Assembly: GCF_026167665.1 (NCBI RefSeq) | Contig: NZ_CP098740.1 | Location: forward strand, 1,550,001 to 1,614,000 | DNA length: 64,000 bases | Source: Streptomyces drozdowiczii | GTDB taxonomy: Bacteria > Actinomycetota > Actinomycetes > Streptomycetales > Streptomycetaceae | Direction: 5' to 3' | Shown: positions 1-12,771 of the stretch, one piece after another | Layout: every line of letters starts with the position of its first letter | Numbering within the stretch: position 1 is the stretch's first letter | Made by a program: the position numbers and the translations under genes | Notes under the pieces: model-generated | The model's database searches: none | What the model saw: the letters and a program-made list of their open reading frames with translations, nothing else | What the model was told of the DNA's origin: nothing

Positions 1-2
1 GC

Positions 3-3000
3 GTGTCGGTCGTCCGCGAGTTCGCCGAACCCGAGCGCATCCACACCGGCGGCGAGCACGATCTCGTCGGCGTGGTGAAGGACGACGGCGACGCGATGAT
101 CGGCAGCTTCGAGGTACGCGCCGACACCTTCGCGCCGGAGGCGGTGGCCCGCTGGGCCGAGTGCTACGTGCGGCTGGTGCGGGAGGTCGCCGCCGACCCG
201 GCTCGGCGCGTCGGTGACATCGACATCGTGCCGCCGGAGCTGCGCGAACGGCTGCTCGGCCTGGCGTCGGGCGGGGAAGCGGGCACCGAACCGCTGGCGC
301 TGCCCGCGCTGGTGGCGCGCCGAGCGGCCGAGACCCCCGACGCCCCCGCACTCGACCTCGGCGGCCAGGTGCTCTCGTACGCCGGTCTGGCCGGCCGCGT
401 CGACCTGCTGGCCGGGGAACTGGCCCGGCACGGGGCCGGACCGGGCCGGGTCGTGGCACTCCTGCGGGGACGGGGCACGGACTGGCCGGTGACGGCACTG
501 GCCGTGCAGCGCACGGGGGCGGCCTGCCTTCCCCTGGACCCGGACCACCCGGCGGAACGCCTGCGCCGGACGCTGGCGGACGTGGCCCCGGTCCTGCTCG
601 TCGCGGACGAGGCGCCCGGTACGGCGGTCTCCGGTCCCGTTCCCGTGCTCGTGCCGGGCGACGGCTCCGGCTCCGGTCCCGCGTTCGACGGGCCGCAGCC
701 CCCGCCGTCCGCGCCCGCGTACCTGATTCACACCTCCGGGTCGACCGGCGTACCGAAGGGCGTCGTCGTACCGCACACCGGGCTGTCCGCGCTCGCCGCC
801 TCGCTGGTGGAGGGGCTCGGCCTGGGCCCCGGGGACCGGGTGCTCCAGCTCGGGCCGCCCACCTTCGACATCTCGGTCGCCGACCTCTGCATGGCCTTCG
901 GCGCCGGCGCCACCCTGGTGCTCCCGCCGCCCGGCCCGCTGGTCGGCGAGGACCTCGGGCGCGAACTGCTCGTGCGGCGGGTGACCGCCCTCATGACGAC
1001 GCCGTCCGTGCTGGCGACCGTCCCGGCCGGCGACTACCCGCGGCTGCGGTCCGTGGCCGTCGGCGCCGAGGAGTGCCCCCAGGAGCTGGTGGAGCGCTGG
1101 GCGGTGGACGGCCGCCGCATGGTCAACGTCTACGGGCCCACCGAGGCCACCGTCGCCGTCACCCTGTCCCCGCCGCTGGCCGCCGGCGACCGCACCGGTC
1201 CGCCGCTGGGCCGTCCGCTGCGCGGCGCCGGTGTGCGGCTGCTCGACGAACGGCTGCGCCCGGTCCCCCGGGCACCCGGGGCGAGCTGTACGTCACGGGT
1301 CCGCTGGCCGACGGCTACCTGCACCGGCCCGGCCTCACCGCGGAACGCTTCACCGCCGACCCCTACGGCCCGCACGGCGCCCGGATGTACCGCACCGGCG
1401 ATGTCGCCCGGCAGGACGACGACGGCACCCTGCGCTTCCTGGGGCGCGACGACGACCAGGTGAAGCTGCGCGGCCTGCGGATGGAACCGGCCGAGATCGC
1501 CGCCGCCCTCGCCGAACACCCCGGCGTGGCCCGTGCGCTGGTGGTGGTACGGGAGGGCGCGGCCGGCCGGCCGCAGCTCGTCGGATACGTGGTGCCGGCC
1601 GCCGGGCCGGCCCCGGACCCGGACGCCGTTCTGGCCGACGCGGCCCTGCGGCTGCCCGCCGCGATGGTCCCGGCCGACGTGCTGGTCCTCGACGCGTTCC
1701 CGCTGACGGCGAACGGCAAGGTCGACCGGGCCGCGCTGCCCGCCCCCGGCCGAGCGGCCCCGCCGGGGCGCCGGGGGCGGCCCGCCCGGCCGCTTCCACC
1801 GCGGAGCAGATCCTGTGCGCGCTGTACGCGGAGATCCTCGGGACCGGTGACGTGGACCCGGACGCGGACTTCTTCCGGCTCGGCGGCGACAGCATCATGG
1901 CGATCCAGCTCGCGGCCCGGGCCGGTGCGGCGGGCCTCCTGCTCGCGCCCCGGGACGTCTTCACCGGCCGCACCCCGGCCCGGCTGGCCCTGACGGCCCG
2001 CCCGGTGGGCCCGGAGGCGGCCGCCGGTCCGGACACGGCGGAGGGCGGGCTGCCGCTGACCCCGATCATGCGCTGGTGGCGCGAACAGGACGGCAGGTCC
2101 ACCGCGTTCGTCCAGGCGATGGCGTTCCCGGTGCCCGCCGGCACCGCGCCCGGGCGGGTCGGCGCCGCCGTCACCGCGCTCGTCGACCGGCACGCGGCCC
2201 TGCGGACCCGGCTGGTCCGGCCGGGCGACGGGTCCGGCGACTGGACGCTGGAGCCGGCCCCGGCGGGCACCGTCACCGAGCGGATACCGGTGCCCGCCGG
2301 CGCCGACCCGCTGGACCCGGCCCGGGCGGCCGCGCTCCGCGCCGAACTCGACCCGGAGCGCGGCGAGATGCTGCGCGCGTCGTGGTACGACGCCGGTCCG
2401 GACCGGCCCGGGGTGCTGCTGCTCCTGGTCCACCACCTCGTCGTGGACGGGGTCTCGTGGCGGGTGCTGGGCGAGGACCTGGCGTACGCGCTGGAGCACG
2501 GCACGGCGCCCACGACCGGCCGGGGCACCTCGTTCGCCCACTGGGCCCGGTCGCTGCCCGTGGAGGCGGACGGTATGGCCGGTGAACTCGACTGGTGGCG
2601 GGACCGGTTGACGGGCTCGGAGGAGGACCGGCTGCTTCCGGCCGACGACCGCTCCCCCGGCGCGTCCGGCCGGCGGCGGGGCACGGTGACCGCCGAACTC
2701 GACGCCACGCTGACCCGGGCCGCCCTCATCGAGCTGCCCGCCGCGTTCCACTGCGGTGCCGACGCCGTGCTGCTGACCGCCCTGGTCCGCGCGGCCGTCC
2801 GCCGGCGCGGCGAGGGCGGCGGGCTCCTGCTCCATCTGGAGGGGCACGGCCGCGAGCCGCTGTCCGTACCGGTCGACGTCTCGCGCACCGTGGGCTGGTT
2901 CGTCACCCAGTACCCGGTCCGCATCGGCCTCGGCGCCGACACCGGCGCCGCCGCGCTGAAGCGGGTCAAGGAACAGCTGCGGGCCGTTCCGTCGGCGGGA

Positions 3001-3531
3001 CTCGGCTGGGGCCTGCTGCGCCATATGCACCCCACCGCCGGTCCGGCGCTCGCCGCGCTGCCGGTGCCCGACGTCCGCTTCGCCTACTTGGGCCGCTTCG
3101 CCGGGGACGACGCGGCCGGCGGCCGGCTGCTCGACACCGGGCCGGACGCGGTGCCCGTGGCGCACGCCCTGGAGATCGACGTCCTGGCGCGGGGCACGGA
3201 GGAGGCTCCGCGCCTGGAGGCCACGTTCTCGTACGCGGAGGGCGTGCTCACCGCCGACGAGGTCGCGGAGCTGGCCGGTCTGTGGTCCGCCGAGCTGGCC
3301 GCCCTGGTCGCGGACGCCGCGGACGCCCCCGCCGCGGGCCACACCCCGTCCGACTTCCCGCTGGTCGACCTGGACACCGGGCAGCTGGACGCGCTGGTGG
3401 GGGACCTGGACTTCCAGGACGGATTCGCGGAGGACTTCGCGGACGACTTCGGGGACGGGTTCGCGGACGACTTCGCCGAGATCGTCGACGACGGCCCCGG
3501 CCACGGGCGCGGCGGGGAGGCCGGACGATGA
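3..3531 (+). CDS. NRPS module A-T-E (5' partial, two apparent frameshifts)
   Basis: Nonribosomal peptide synthetase module that would activate an amino acid, load it on a carrier domain and epimerise it to the D form. The window opens in what looks like the tail of a condensation domain. The adenylation domain follows, with HTSGSTGVPKG near 724-756, FDISVADL near 870 and NVYGPTEAT near 1126. The carrier domain has FFRLGGDSIM near 1870 (Ser = phosphopantetheine site). The epimerization domain has LTPIMRWW near 2060, HHLVVDGVSW near 2432 and RTVGWFVTQYP near 2885. The frame shifts from 3 to 2 at the five-C run 1265-1269 and from 2 to 1 somewhere in 1741-1790; each is explained by one missing base. 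The C-terminus is an acidic Asp/Phe-rich tail, possibly a docking segment. The stop overlaps the next start (ATGA). I could not assign the substrate. Confidence 0.85.
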
Positions 3532-6500
3532 ACGCGCAGGTGCAGGACGTCCTGCCGCTGTCCCCGGCCCAGGAGGGCCTTCTCTTCCACACCCTGCGGG
3601 ACACCGCCGGGCCGGACCCCTATCTGGTCCAGGCCCGCTTCCGGATCGGCCCCGGTGTCGATCCGGGGCGGGTGCGGGCGGCGCTGACCGCGCTGCTGGA
3701 CCGCCACCCCAACCTGCGCGCCTGCTTCCGCCACGCGAACCTGAAGCAGCCCGTGCAGGTCGTCCCGCGCGCCGTGCGGGTGCCGTGGCGGGAGGCGGAC
3801 CTGACCGGCCTCCCGGCGGCGGAGGCGGACACCCGCACCGACCGGCTGCTGCGGGCGGACGCGGCCCGCCGCTTCGACCCGGCCAGGCCACCGCTGCTGC
3901 GGGCGACGCTCGTCCGCCGCGGCGACGGCTCCGAACTGGTCCTGACCTTCCACCACCTGCTGCTCGACGGCTGGTCGATGCCGGTGGTCGAGGCGGACCT
4001 GGCCGCCCTGACGGCGGGCCGCCCGCTGCCCCCGGCCGCCCCCTACCGGGACTATCTGGCCTGGCTGTCCAGGCAGGACGCCGACAAGGCGCGTGCGGCG
4101 TGGGCCGAGGCGCTGGCGGACCTGAGCCCGCCCGCCCTCCTCGCCGGCCCGGCCGCCGCCCCCGAGGACGGCGGCGCCCTCGACCGCGCCCGGGTCCTGC
4201 TGACCGCCGACGCCACCGCCGCCCTGGCGCGCCGCGCCCGGGAGGCCGGGGTCACCCTCAACACCGTGGTCCAGGCGGCCTGGGCGCTGGTGGTCGCCCG
4301 CACCACCGGTTCCCGTGACGTGGTCTTCGGGGCGGTCGTCTCCGGCCGTCCGCACGACCTGCCCGGCGTCGAGAGCATGGTGGGGCTGTTCGTCAACACC
4401 CTGCCGGTACGGGTGCGGCTGCGCGACGGCGAGTCGGTGGACGACCTGCTGGTCCGGCTCCAGGACGAGCAGTCCCGGCTCGCCGCGCACCAGCACGCGC
4501 GCCTGGCCGACGTCCAACGCGCTTCCGGGACGCGCGAGTTGTTCGATTCCGTGCTGGCGTTCGAGAACTTCCCGCAGCGCGCCGAGGGCGACCCGGGCCC
4601 CGGCGAGCCGGCCCTGCACGAGGTCGCGGACGCCACGCACTACCCGGTGACGCTGGCGGTCGGGGCCGGCGAGCGGCTGCTGCTGTCGGTCGGCTGCCGT
4701 CGGGGCCTGTCCGCCGCGGACTTCGCCGCCCGGACGTCGCGGGCGCTGGAACTCCTCGCGGACGGGGGCGACCGTGCGGCGGACACGCTGGACGTGCTGC
4801 CGCCCGCCGAGCACCGGCGGCTGACCGCGCTGGCGGCCGGGCCGCGGCGGCCGGGGGCCGGACCGGCCACCATTACCGGGCGGTTCGCGGAACAGGCGGG
4901 CCGCACCCCGGACGCCCCGGCCGTCGAGTCGGCCTCCGGCGTCCTGACCTACGCAGCGCTGGACGCCGCCTCCGACGCGCTGGCCTCCCGGCTGGTCCAC
5001 GCGGGGCGGCGCCCGGCGACACCGTCGCGCTGCTGCTGCCCCGCTCGGCGGACGTCGTCGTGGCCCAGCTCGGCGTCCTGAAGGCGGGGGCCCGCTGGCT
5101 CCCTCTGGACCCGGCCCACCCGCCGGCCCGGCTGGCCGCGTCCGTCCGGGAGTCGGGCGCCCGCCTGGCCCTGACGACGGTGCCCGAGCCCACGGCCCTG
5201 CCCGCCAGGCTGACGGCGATCCCCGTCCACTCCCCCGCCGCCCCGCCCAATGGCCCCCTCCCTGCGCCGCACCCCGGCTCGGGCGCCTGCGTGCTGTACA
5301 CCTCCGGGTCCACCGGCACGCCCAAGGGGGTGCTCGTGCCGCACCGGGCCGTCGTGGAGCTGGCCGCCGACGAGCGGTTCCGGGGCGCCGCCCACCGCCG
5401 GGTGCTCGCGCACGCCCCGTACACCTTCGACTCGTCCACGTACGAGGTGTGGGTGCCGCTGCTGAACGGCGGGACGGTCGTCGTAGCGCCGCCCGGCCCG
5501 GTCACACCCGAGGTGCTGCGCGAGGTGATCGCCCGCCAGGAGGTCACCGCGCTGTTCCTCACCCCCGAACTCCTGCGCACCCTGGCCGAGATCGCACCCG
5601 ACGCGCTCGACGGGGTCGCCGAGGTGTGGGCCGGGGGCGACGTGCTGGACCCCGCCACCGTGGCCCGTCTGCGCGTCCACTGCCCCGGCACCGCCGTCGT
5701 CAACGGCTACGGGCCCACCGAGACCACCGTCTTCGCCACCGCGCACACCGCGGACGGCGCCCCGGGCCCGGTCCCCGTCGGACGTCCGCTGGACAACACC
5801 CGCGCCCACGTCCTGGACGCCCTGCTGCGTCAGGTCCCGGCGGGCGGGACCGGCGAGCTGTACATCGCCGGGACCGGCCTCGCGGACGGCTACCTCGCGC
5901 GGCCCGGGCAGACCGCCGAGCGGTTCGTCGCCGACCCGTACGGGCCGCCCGGCTCCCGGATGTACCGCACCGGCGACCTGGTCCGGCGGCGCCCCGACGG
6001 CCTGCTGGACTTCCGGGGCCGGGCCGACGACCAGCTGAAGATACGGGGCGTGCGCATCGAGCCCGCCGAGGTCGAGGCGGTCCTCGCCCGCTGCCCGGGC
6101 GTGCGGCGGGCGGTGGTCGCCGCACGCCCGGACGCCTCGGGCGGCAAGCGCCTCGCCGCCTGGCTGGCTCCCGGACCCGGCTCGTCCGCTGATTCCGCTT
6201 CGGGTCGACTCCTGGCCCGTGCACGGGAGTACGCCGCCCGGGAGCTGCCCGGGCACCTCGTGCCCGCCGTGTGGGCGGAGATCGCGGAGATCCCCCTCAC
6301 CCCGCACGGCAAGACGGACCGGGCCGCGCTGCCCGAGCCCGCCGGTGTCTTCACCGCGCCTCGCGACGGAGTGCACCCCGGCCCGGAACGCGCCCCGGGC
6401 ACCGAGCGTGAGCGCCTGCTGCGCGAGCGGTTCGCCGAGGTGCTGGGGGTGTCCGAGGTGGGCCCGGACACCGACTTCTTCGCGGCGGGCGGCCACTCGC

Positions 6501-7405
6501 TCACCGCGCTGCGCCTCGCGTCCCTGGCCGGGGTGCCGCTGGCCGCCCTGTTCGCGGCCCCGACCCCGGCCCGCCTGGCCGCGGCCGTCGCGCCGCCCGC
6601 CGAGCCCCTGGCCGATCTGACGCCGCTCCTCACCCTGCGCGGCGGCGGTGACCGCACGCCCCTGTTCTGCGTCCACCCGGCGCTGGGCCTCGGCTGGTCG
6701 TTCGCCGCGCTCCTGCCCCACCTGCACCCGGACCGGCCGGTGCACGCCCTTCAGCCTTCCGCGCTGACCTCGCCCGACGCCGCCCGTCCGGACAGCGTCG
6801 CCGAGCTGGCCGAGGAGTACACCGCGCGCATCCGGGCCCTGGTGCCGCACGGCCCGTACGCCCTGGCCGGCCGCTCCTTCGGCGGCACCGTCGCCCACGA
6901 GATCGCCGTGCGGCTGCGCGCGCAGGGGCAGCGGGTGCGGGTGCTGGCCGTGCTGGACGCCGTACCGCAGCCGCCCGGCACCCCCCGCGTCGCAGACGAC
7001 GTGGCCGAGCGGGAATCACTGCGCATCCTGCTCCACAGCCACGCCCCCGGTGTGCCCGGGCCCGCCGGGAGCCTGGACCGCGCGGCGGTGTTCGCCGCGG
7101 TCCGCGCCGCCGACGGACCGCTGGCGGCGATGGACGACCGGGTCCTGCACGCGCTGGCCGACACCGGCGTCCATCACATCCATCTGGCGCGCGCCTGGCG
7201 CCCGTCCCGCTACGACGGACAGGTCACGCTCTTCTCCGCGACCCGGGCGGCGCACGCCGGCACCGCCGAGAAGGCGGCGGCCTGGCGGCCCGTGGCCGCC
7301 GCCCTCGACGTACACGAACTCGACTGCGCGCACAGCGAAGTCCTCCAGCCGGACCAGGCGGCACGGATCGCCGCGGTCCTCGAAACCACCCTCCGTGGGG
7401 AGTGA
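3528..7405 (+). CDS. NRPS module C-A-T-TE (one apparent frameshift)
   Basis: Terminal-type NRPS module. The condensation domain starts at once ([13 protein letters not shown]) and has HHLLLDGWS near 3952. It follows an epimerization domain, so it should be a D-accepting (DCL) type; that is family knowledge, not seen directly. The adenylation domain has [11 protein letters not shown] near 5295, FDSSTYEV near 5427 and NGYGPTETT near 5702. The carrier has FFAAGGHSL near 6478. The thioesterase has the GRSFGG nucleophile motif near 6870 and would release the peptide by hydrolysis or cyclisation. Frame 3 changes to frame 2 at the four-G run 5003-5006; adding one G restores a continuous [14 protein letters not shown] segment, so I treat the gene as intact. 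A thioesterase here, with two more assembly-line genes downstream, means gene order is not biosynthetic order. Confidence 0.87.
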
Positions 7406-7408
7406 GCG

Positions 7409-10400
7409 ATGACCACCGACACCCTGTGCCTCGCCGGACCGGCCGCCGACGAGGAGTACGAGTTCCCCGTCTCCGACGCCCAGGCGCGCCTGCTCGTGCT
7501 CGACGAACTGAACCCCGGCACCGCGCAGTACAACGTGCCCGCGGCGTTCGCCGTGACCGGGCCGCTCGACGTCGGCGCGTTCGGCCGTGCGCTGGACCTC
7601 CTGGTCGCCCGGCACGAGGCGCTGCGCACCGTCTTCCGTATCGCGCCCGACGGCACCCGGACCCAGCTCGTCCGCGCCACCGGCCGCGCCGCGCTCACCG
7701 TCGAGCGGAACGTGCCCGCCGACCGGGCCGGGGAACTGCTGCGCCGGGACGCGGCCCGCCCCTTCGACCCGGGCACCGGCCCGCTGCTGCGCGCCTCGGT
7801 GTACGCACTGGACGACGGCACCCACCGGCTGCTGCTCAACGCCCACCACCTGGTCTGCGACGGCTGGTCACTGGGCCTGATCCTCCGGGAGCTGGGCACG
7901 GCCTACCGGAACGAGGCGGCCGGGCGGCCGCACAGCCCACCCGAACCGCCCCTCCAGTTCCCCGACGCCGCCCTGTGGCAGCGCGAGCGGGCGGCCGCCG
8001 GGGAGCACGCGGCGGCGGTGGCGCACTGGGCGGAGTCGCTGCGCGGCGCGCCCGCCGTCCTCGAACTGCCCACGGACCGGCCGCGCCCCACCGCGCGTCC
8101 GAGCGACGGGGGCTCGGTGCCGTTCACGCTGCCCGCCACCGTGCGGGCCCGGCTGGCCAAGGCGGCCGGCGCCGCGGGCGCGACCTCGTTCGCCGCCCTG
8201 TTCGCGGCGTACGCGGCGTTCCTGTGCCGTCTGACCGGCCGCACCGACCTGGTCATCGGCTACCCGGTCTCCGGCCGCGAGCACCCCGACCTCCAGCACA
8301 CCGTGGGCATGCTCGCCGGCACCCTCGCCCTGCGGGTGGACGTGGGCGGCGACCCGTCCTTCCACGAGCTGACCGGCCGGGTGCGCGCCGCCCTGCGGGA
8401 CGCGGCCCCGCACCAGGAGGCCCCGTTCGAGGCGGTGGTGGACGCTCTCAACCCCGTGCGCGAGCCCGGCCACGACCCGGTGGTGCAGGTCGTCCTCTCC
8501 TACGACGACGACACCGAACTCACCCTGGACCTGGCCGGGACGGACACCCGGCGGCTCGCACTCCCGCTGGACACCGCCAAGTTCGACTTCCACCTGCACG
8601 TCGAGCGCTGGGGCGAGGACCTGGCGGCGCAGTTCATCCACCGCACCGACCTGTTCGCCCCGGCGACCGCCGCCCGCTGGGCGCGCAACTTCCGCGCCCT
8701 GCTCGACGCCCTGCTCGCCGACCCGCACGCCCCGCTGTCGCGCCTCGACATGGTTCCGCCGGAGGAGCGCCGGCTGCTCCTCGCGCAGAACGACCGCCTC
8801 GCGGACGCCGCCCCCGCCGACCGGCTGGTGCCGGAGTTGGTCGCAGAGGTCGCGGCGGCCCGCCCCGACGCCACGGCCCTCGTCCACGACGGTGAACGCC
8901 TCAGCTACCGCGAGCTGCTGGAGCGAGCCGACGCGCTGGCCGCGCGGCTGCGTGCCGCCGGGGTGCGCCCCGGCACCCGGGTCGGGCTGCTGCTGCCGCG
9001 CTCGGCCTTCCAGGGCGTCGCCGCGCTCGCGGTGCTGCGGGCGGGCGGCGCGTACGTGCCGCTGGACCGGGCGCACCCCGACGACCGCATCCGCGACATG
9101 CTCGCCACCTCCGGCACGGCGCTGCTCCTCACCTCGGACGCCACCGCCGCGCGGGCGGGCGCGCTCGGCGTGCCGCAGCTCCGCGTGGACCATGTACGGC
9201 CGGCCGAGCCGCCGCCCGTCCACGACGGCCCGGCACCCGGCCCCGGCGACCTCGCCTACGTCCTGTTCACCTCGGGCTCCACCGGCCGTCCCAAGGGGGT
9301 CGCCGTGGAGCACCGTGCGCTGGCGAACCTCACCCGGGCCGTGCGCGGCGCCTTCCCGGTCGAGGCCGGCGACCGGGTGCTGCAGTTCGTCGCGTTCGGC
9401 TTCGACGTCGCCGTGTCCGACCTGTTCTTCCCGTGGGTCGCCGGGGCGGAACTGCACGTACCGACCGAGGACGAACGGCTCGGCGAGGCGCTGCTGCACC
9501 GGCTGCGCGACTCACGGATCACGTACGTGTTCCTGCCGCCATCCGCCGCCATGCTGCTGCCCGACATCGGGGACGCCCTGCCCGACCTGCGCACCGTCGC
9601 GGTCGGCGGCGAGGCGTGCCCCGCCGAGCTGGTCGGACGGCTGCACGCGCCGGGCCGCCGGGTCGTCAACGCCTACGGGCCCAGCGAGGTCAGTGTCTAC
9701 TCCCACACCGCGGACCTCCTGCCGGGCGCTCCGGTGGTGCTGGGCCGCGCGGTGCCCGGCAGCCGCGCCTACGTCCTCGACGAGCTGCTGCGTCCGGTGC
9801 CGGTCGGCGTCACCGGCGAGATCTACGTGACCGGCGCGGGACTCGCCCGCGGCTACGTCGGGCGGCCGGGCCTGACCGCCGAGCGCTTCGTCGCCGACCC
9901 GTTCGGCGCCCCGGGCACCCGGATGTACCGCACGGGCGATCTGGGGTGCGTCGACGCCGACGGCGCGGTCGCCTACCTGGGCCGCGCCGATCTCCAGGTG
10001 AAGCTGCGCGGTGTCCGGCTCGAACTCGGCGAGGTGGAGTCGCTGCTGGCCGCCCATCCGCAGGTGCGGGTCGCCGCCGCGGCCGTGCGCGGCACGGGCG
10101 CGGACCAGCGGCTCGTCGCGTACGTGGTGGGCCGGGACCCGGCCGCCGCACCCGCCGACGACGTGCTCCGCGCCCATCTGGCGGAGCGGCTGCCGGCGTT
10201 CATGCTCCCGGAGGTCTTCGTACGCCTCGACGCGCTGCCACTCAACGGCAACGGCAAGACCGACCGGGCGGCGCTGCCCGAGCCGCCCGTCACCCGGCGC
10301 GCCCCGGAGCCGGACGGCGCGGGCCCCGGCACCCCGACCGAGCGGTTCGTCGCGGGGATCTGGGCCCGGGTCCTGACGACGGACCGGGTCGGCCTCCACG

Positions 10401-10669
10401 ACAACTTCTTCGAGCTGGGCGGCAACTCCGTCCGGCTGGCCCGGGTCCTGGTCGCGCTCCGGGAAGCCGGCGCGGACGGGAACCTCGGCCTCGTCGACCT
10501 GTTCCGCCTCCCCACGGTCGCCGCCCTCGCGGGCCGCCTCGACCAGATACGTACGGACCGCCCCGCCGCACCGGCGGACTCCGGCGGCTCCACCGCCCAC
10601 GGCCGGGAGCGCCATCAGCGGCACGCCGCGGCCGTCCGACTCCGTTCCCGGAAAGGCATGTCACGATGA
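7409..10669 (+). CDS. NRPS module C-A-T
   Basis: Uninterrupted 1086-residue NRPS. The condensation domain carries [10 protein letters not shown] near 7841, an LCL-like or starter-type sequence. The adenylation domain has [11 protein letters not shown] near 9267, FDVAVSDL near 9403 and NAYGPSEVS near 9669. The carrier domain has [12 protein letters not shown] near 10406. There is no termination domain, so the chain must pass to another protein. The stop overlaps the ATG of the KS-ACP gene (ATGA at 10666), so hand-over to that ketosynthase is the obvious inference. The ATG lies 3 bases after the previous stop, so all four assembly-line genes are probably one transcript. Confidence 0.9.
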   Translation: MTTDTLCLAGPAADEEYEFPVSDAQARLLVLDELNPGTAQYNVPAAFAVTGPLDVGAFGRALDLLVARHEALRTVFRIAPDGTRTQLVRATGRAALTVERNVPADRAGELLRRDAARPFDPGTGPLLRASVYALDDGTHRLLLNAHHLVCDGWSLGLILRELGTAYRNEAAGRPHSPPEPPLQFPDAALWQRERAAAGEHAAAVAHWAESLRGAPAVLELPTDRPRPTARPSDGGSVPFTLPATVRARLAKAAGAAGATSFAALFAAYAAFLCRLTGRTDLVIGYPVSGREHPDLQHTVGMLAGTLALRVDVGGDPSFHELTGRVRAALRDAAPHQEAPFEAVVDALNPVREPGHDPVVQVVLSYDDDTELTLDLAGTDTRRLALPLDTAKFDFHLHVERWGEDLAAQFIHRTDLFAPATAARWARNFRALLDALLADPHAPLSRLDMVPPEERRLLLAQNDRLADAAPADRLVPELVAEVAAARPDATALVHDGERLSYRELLERADALAARLRAAGVRPGTRVGLLLPRSAFQGVAALAVLRAGGAYVPLDRAHPDDRIRDMLATSGTALLLTSDATAARAGALGVPQLRVDHVRPAEPPPVHDGPAPGPGDLAYVLFTSGSTGRPKGVAVEHRALANLTRAVRGAFPVEAGDRVLQFVAFGFDVAVSDLFFPWVAGAELHVPTEDERLGEALLHRLRDSRITYVFLPPSAAMLLPDIGDALPDLRTVAVGGEACPAELVGRLHAPGRRVVNAYGPSEVSVYSHTADLLPGAPVVLGRAVPGSRAYVLDELLRPVPVGVTGEIYVTGAGLARGYVGRPGLTAERFVADPFGAPGTRMYRTGDLGCVDADGAVAYLGRADLQVKLRGVRLELGEVESLLAAHPQVRVAAAAVRGTGADQRLVAYVVGRDPAAAPADDVLRAHLAERLPAFMLPEVFVRLDALPLNGNGKTDRAALPEPPVTRRAPEPDGAGPGTPTERFVAGIWARVLTTDRVGLHDNFFELGGNSVRLARVLVALREAGADGNLGLVDLFRLPTVAALAGRLDQIRTDRPAAPADSGGSTAHGRERHQRHAAAVRLRSRKGMSR

Positions 10670-12708
10670 CCGAGCCCGCAGCCCCCGACACCCTCGACTC
10701 CGCCATCGCCGTCATCGGCATGAGCGGCCGCTTCCCCGGCGCGCCCGATCTGGCGGCCTATTGGCAGAACCTGCTGGCCGGGGTCGTCTCCGTCACCGAC
10801 TTCACCGAGGCGGAGCTCCTCGCCGACGGCGCCGACCCCGCCCAGGTCGCCGGCCGCGACCACGTACCGTCCAAGGGCGTGCTGGAGGGCGCCGACCGTT
10901 TCGAACCGGCCCTGTTCGGCTTCAACCGCACCGAGGCCGCCGTCCTCGACCCGCAGCACCGCCTGCTGCTGGAGACGGCGTGGTCGGCGCTGGAGGACGC
11001 GGGCCTGAATCCGCTCGGCGCGCCGGCGCGCACCGGCGTGTACGTCGGTGGCGGGGTCACCGAGCACATGCTGGCCGCGCAGACCGATCCGGCGCTCGCG
11101 GCGCAGCACGGCGCGCTCCAGGCGCGCATCCTCACCGACCGCGAGTTCCTGGCTCCGTGGATCTCGTACCGGCTCGGCCTGGACGGTCCGAGCCTGACCG
11201 TGCAGACGGCCTGCTCGACCTCGCTGAGCGCGCTGCACCTCGCCTGCCAGGCGCTGCTTCTCGGTGACTGCGACACCGCGCTCGCCGGGGGCGTCGCCGT
11301 GGACTCCGTACGCAGGCGGGGCTATGTGCACTACGAGGGCGGGATCTTCTCGGCCGACGGCCGCTGCCGCCCCTTCGACGAGGCGTCCGGCGGGACCGTG
11401 CCGGGCAACGGCGTCGGTGTGGTGGTGCTGCGCCGGTTGGCGGACGCGCTCGCCGACGGGGACCCGATCCGCGCGGTGGTCCGGGGCAGCGCGGTCACCA
11501 ACGACGGCGCCGCCCGCGTCGGCTTCACCGCCCCGGGCGTGGACCAGCAGACCGCGGCGATCAGGGAGGCGTGGGCGTCGGCGGGCCTCGACCCGGCGGA
11601 CGCCCAGTACCTGGAGGCGCACGGCACGGCGACGCGGCTCGGCGACCGGATCGAGGCGAGCGCCGCGGGCGCGGCGTTCGCGGGCGCCGGCACCGGGGCC
11701 GTCGCCCTCGGCTCGGTGAAGGCCAACCTCGGGCACCTGGACGCGGCGGCGGGCGTGGCCGGGGTGATCAAGACCGTGCTGATGCTGGAGCACGGCGTCA
11801 TCGCCCCGACGGCGGGCGCGGGCCGACCGAATCCGGAACTGGGGCTCGCCGACTCGCCGTTCCATGTGGTCACCGAGGCCGAGCCGTGGCCGGAGCCCGC
11901 CGGCGGACCGCGCCGGGCCGGGGTCAGTTCCGTCGGCATCGGCGGCACCAACGTCCATGTGGTCCTGGAGCAGGCCCCGCCGCGCACCCCGGCCGCCGGG
12001 GCGCCGCCGGAGCCGGAGGCGCTGCTGCTGGCCGCGCACAGCGAGGACGCGCTGAGGGCGCTCGCGGGACGGCTCGCCGCCGCGCTGCGCGGCCCGGCGG
12101 CGCCGGACCTCGCCGATGTCGCCCGTACGCTGCGCGAGGGCCGCGCCCCGCTGGCGGTACGCGCGTACGTGGTGGCCTCGGACCGCGCGGAGGCCGCCGC
12201 ACGGCTCGACGGGCTGGTCCTCGGCCGTCCCGCCGCGCACCCGGGCGACCCGGCCGGGCCGCGTGCGCTGGGCGAGGCGTGGCTGCGGGGCGAGTTGCCG
12301 GACGGGCCGGACCGGGGCCGCCGCGTCTCGCTGCCCGGTTATCCGTTCGCGGGTGAGAGCTTCGGGGCGCTCTCGCTGGACGCCGTCCGGGCTCCGGCCG
12401 GGGCGGTGGACGCGCCGCAGGACGCGGGGCCGGACGCCGGGCCGGACGCGGGGGTGCGGGCGCTGATCGTGGAGACCCTGGGGCTCGCGGGCGAGCAGGA
12501 CATGGGGATGACCTACTTCGCCGCCGGCGGGGACTCGCTGGCCGCCGTCCACCTGGTCGGCTGCCTGCGCGACGACTTCGGCCTCGACGTTCCGCTCACC
12601 CTGTTCCTGGAGGAGCTGACGCTGGACGAGCTGGCGCGGCGGATCGTCGAGGCGGGCAGCCCCGACGACGCGCTGGACGCGCTGCTCAGCGAGTTCGAGA
12701 ACGTGTAG
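10666..12708 (+). CDS. Type I PKS protein, KS-linker-ACP, without acyltransferase domain
   Basis: 680-residue polyketide extension protein. The ketosynthase fills residues 10-435, with active-site Cys183 in [10 protein letters not shown], His319 in EAHGTAT and His357 in NLGHLDAA, so it should be condensation-competent. Residues 450-565 lack any AT motif (no GHSxG) but resemble the post-KS linker of trans-AT synthases and end in LPGYPF. The carrier domain has [10 protein letters not shown] with Ser624. Extension would require an acyltransferase supplied in trans; none is present in the window. The gene ends just before a strong hairpin and faces the thioesterase gene. Confidence 0.88.
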   Translation: MTEPAAPDTLDSAIAVIGMSGRFPGAPDLAAYWQNLLAGVVSVTDFTEAELLADGADPAQVAGRDHVPSKGVLEGADRFEPALFGFNRTEAAVLDPQHRLLLETAWSALEDAGLNPLGAPARTGVYVGGGVTEHMLAAQTDPALAAQHGALQARILTDREFLAPWISYRLGLDGPSLTVQTACSTSLSALHLACQALLLGDCDTALAGGVAVDSVRRRGYVHYEGGIFSADGRCRPFDEASGGTVPGNGVGVVVLRRLADALADGDPIRAVVRGSAVTNDGAARVGFTAPGVDQQTAAIREAWASAGLDPADAQYLEAHGTATRLGDRIEASAAGAAFAGAGTGAVALGSVKANLGHLDAAAGVAGVIKTVLMLEHGVIAPTAGAGRPNPELGLADSPFHVVTEAEPWPEPAGGPRRAGVSSVGIGGTNVHVVLEQAPPRTPAAGAPPEPEALLLAAHSEDALRALAGRLAAALRGPAAPDLADVARTLREGRAPLAVRAYVVASDRAEAAARLDGLVLGRPAAHPGDPAGPRALGEAWLRGELPDGPDRGRRVSLPGYPFAGESFGALSLDAVRAPAGAVDAPQDAGPDAGPDAGVRALIVETLGLAGEQDMGMTYFAAGGDSLAAVHLVGCLRDDFGLDVPLTLFLEELTLDELARRIVEAGSPDDALDALLSEFENV

Positions 12709-12723
12709 GGGCGGGACGCGGGA

Positions 12724-12754
12724 GGGGGGCCGGCGGAAGTTCCGCCGGCCCCCC
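12724..12754. terminator. Bidirectional hairpin terminator between convergent genes
   Basis: An inverted repeat of 15 bp per arm lies in the 63-bp gap between the KS-ACP stop and the thioesterase stop. It is positioned to terminate both convergent transcripts. Confidence 0.75.
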
Positions 12755-12771
12755 TCGTACGTCGCGGTGGT

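Noticed and set aside
1363..3891. Very long minus-strand open frames across the NRPS genes (e.g. 842 codons)
   Set aside because: High GC leaves the antisense frames free of stops. Their translations are Arg/Pro/Gly-rich without domains and mirror well-defined NRPS domains on the plus strand.
9433..10665. Open frame running upstream of the KS-ACP start
   Set aside because: The region up to 10669 is the adenylation and carrier domain of the third NRPS in another frame. The KS domain begins cleanly at the ATG 10666.
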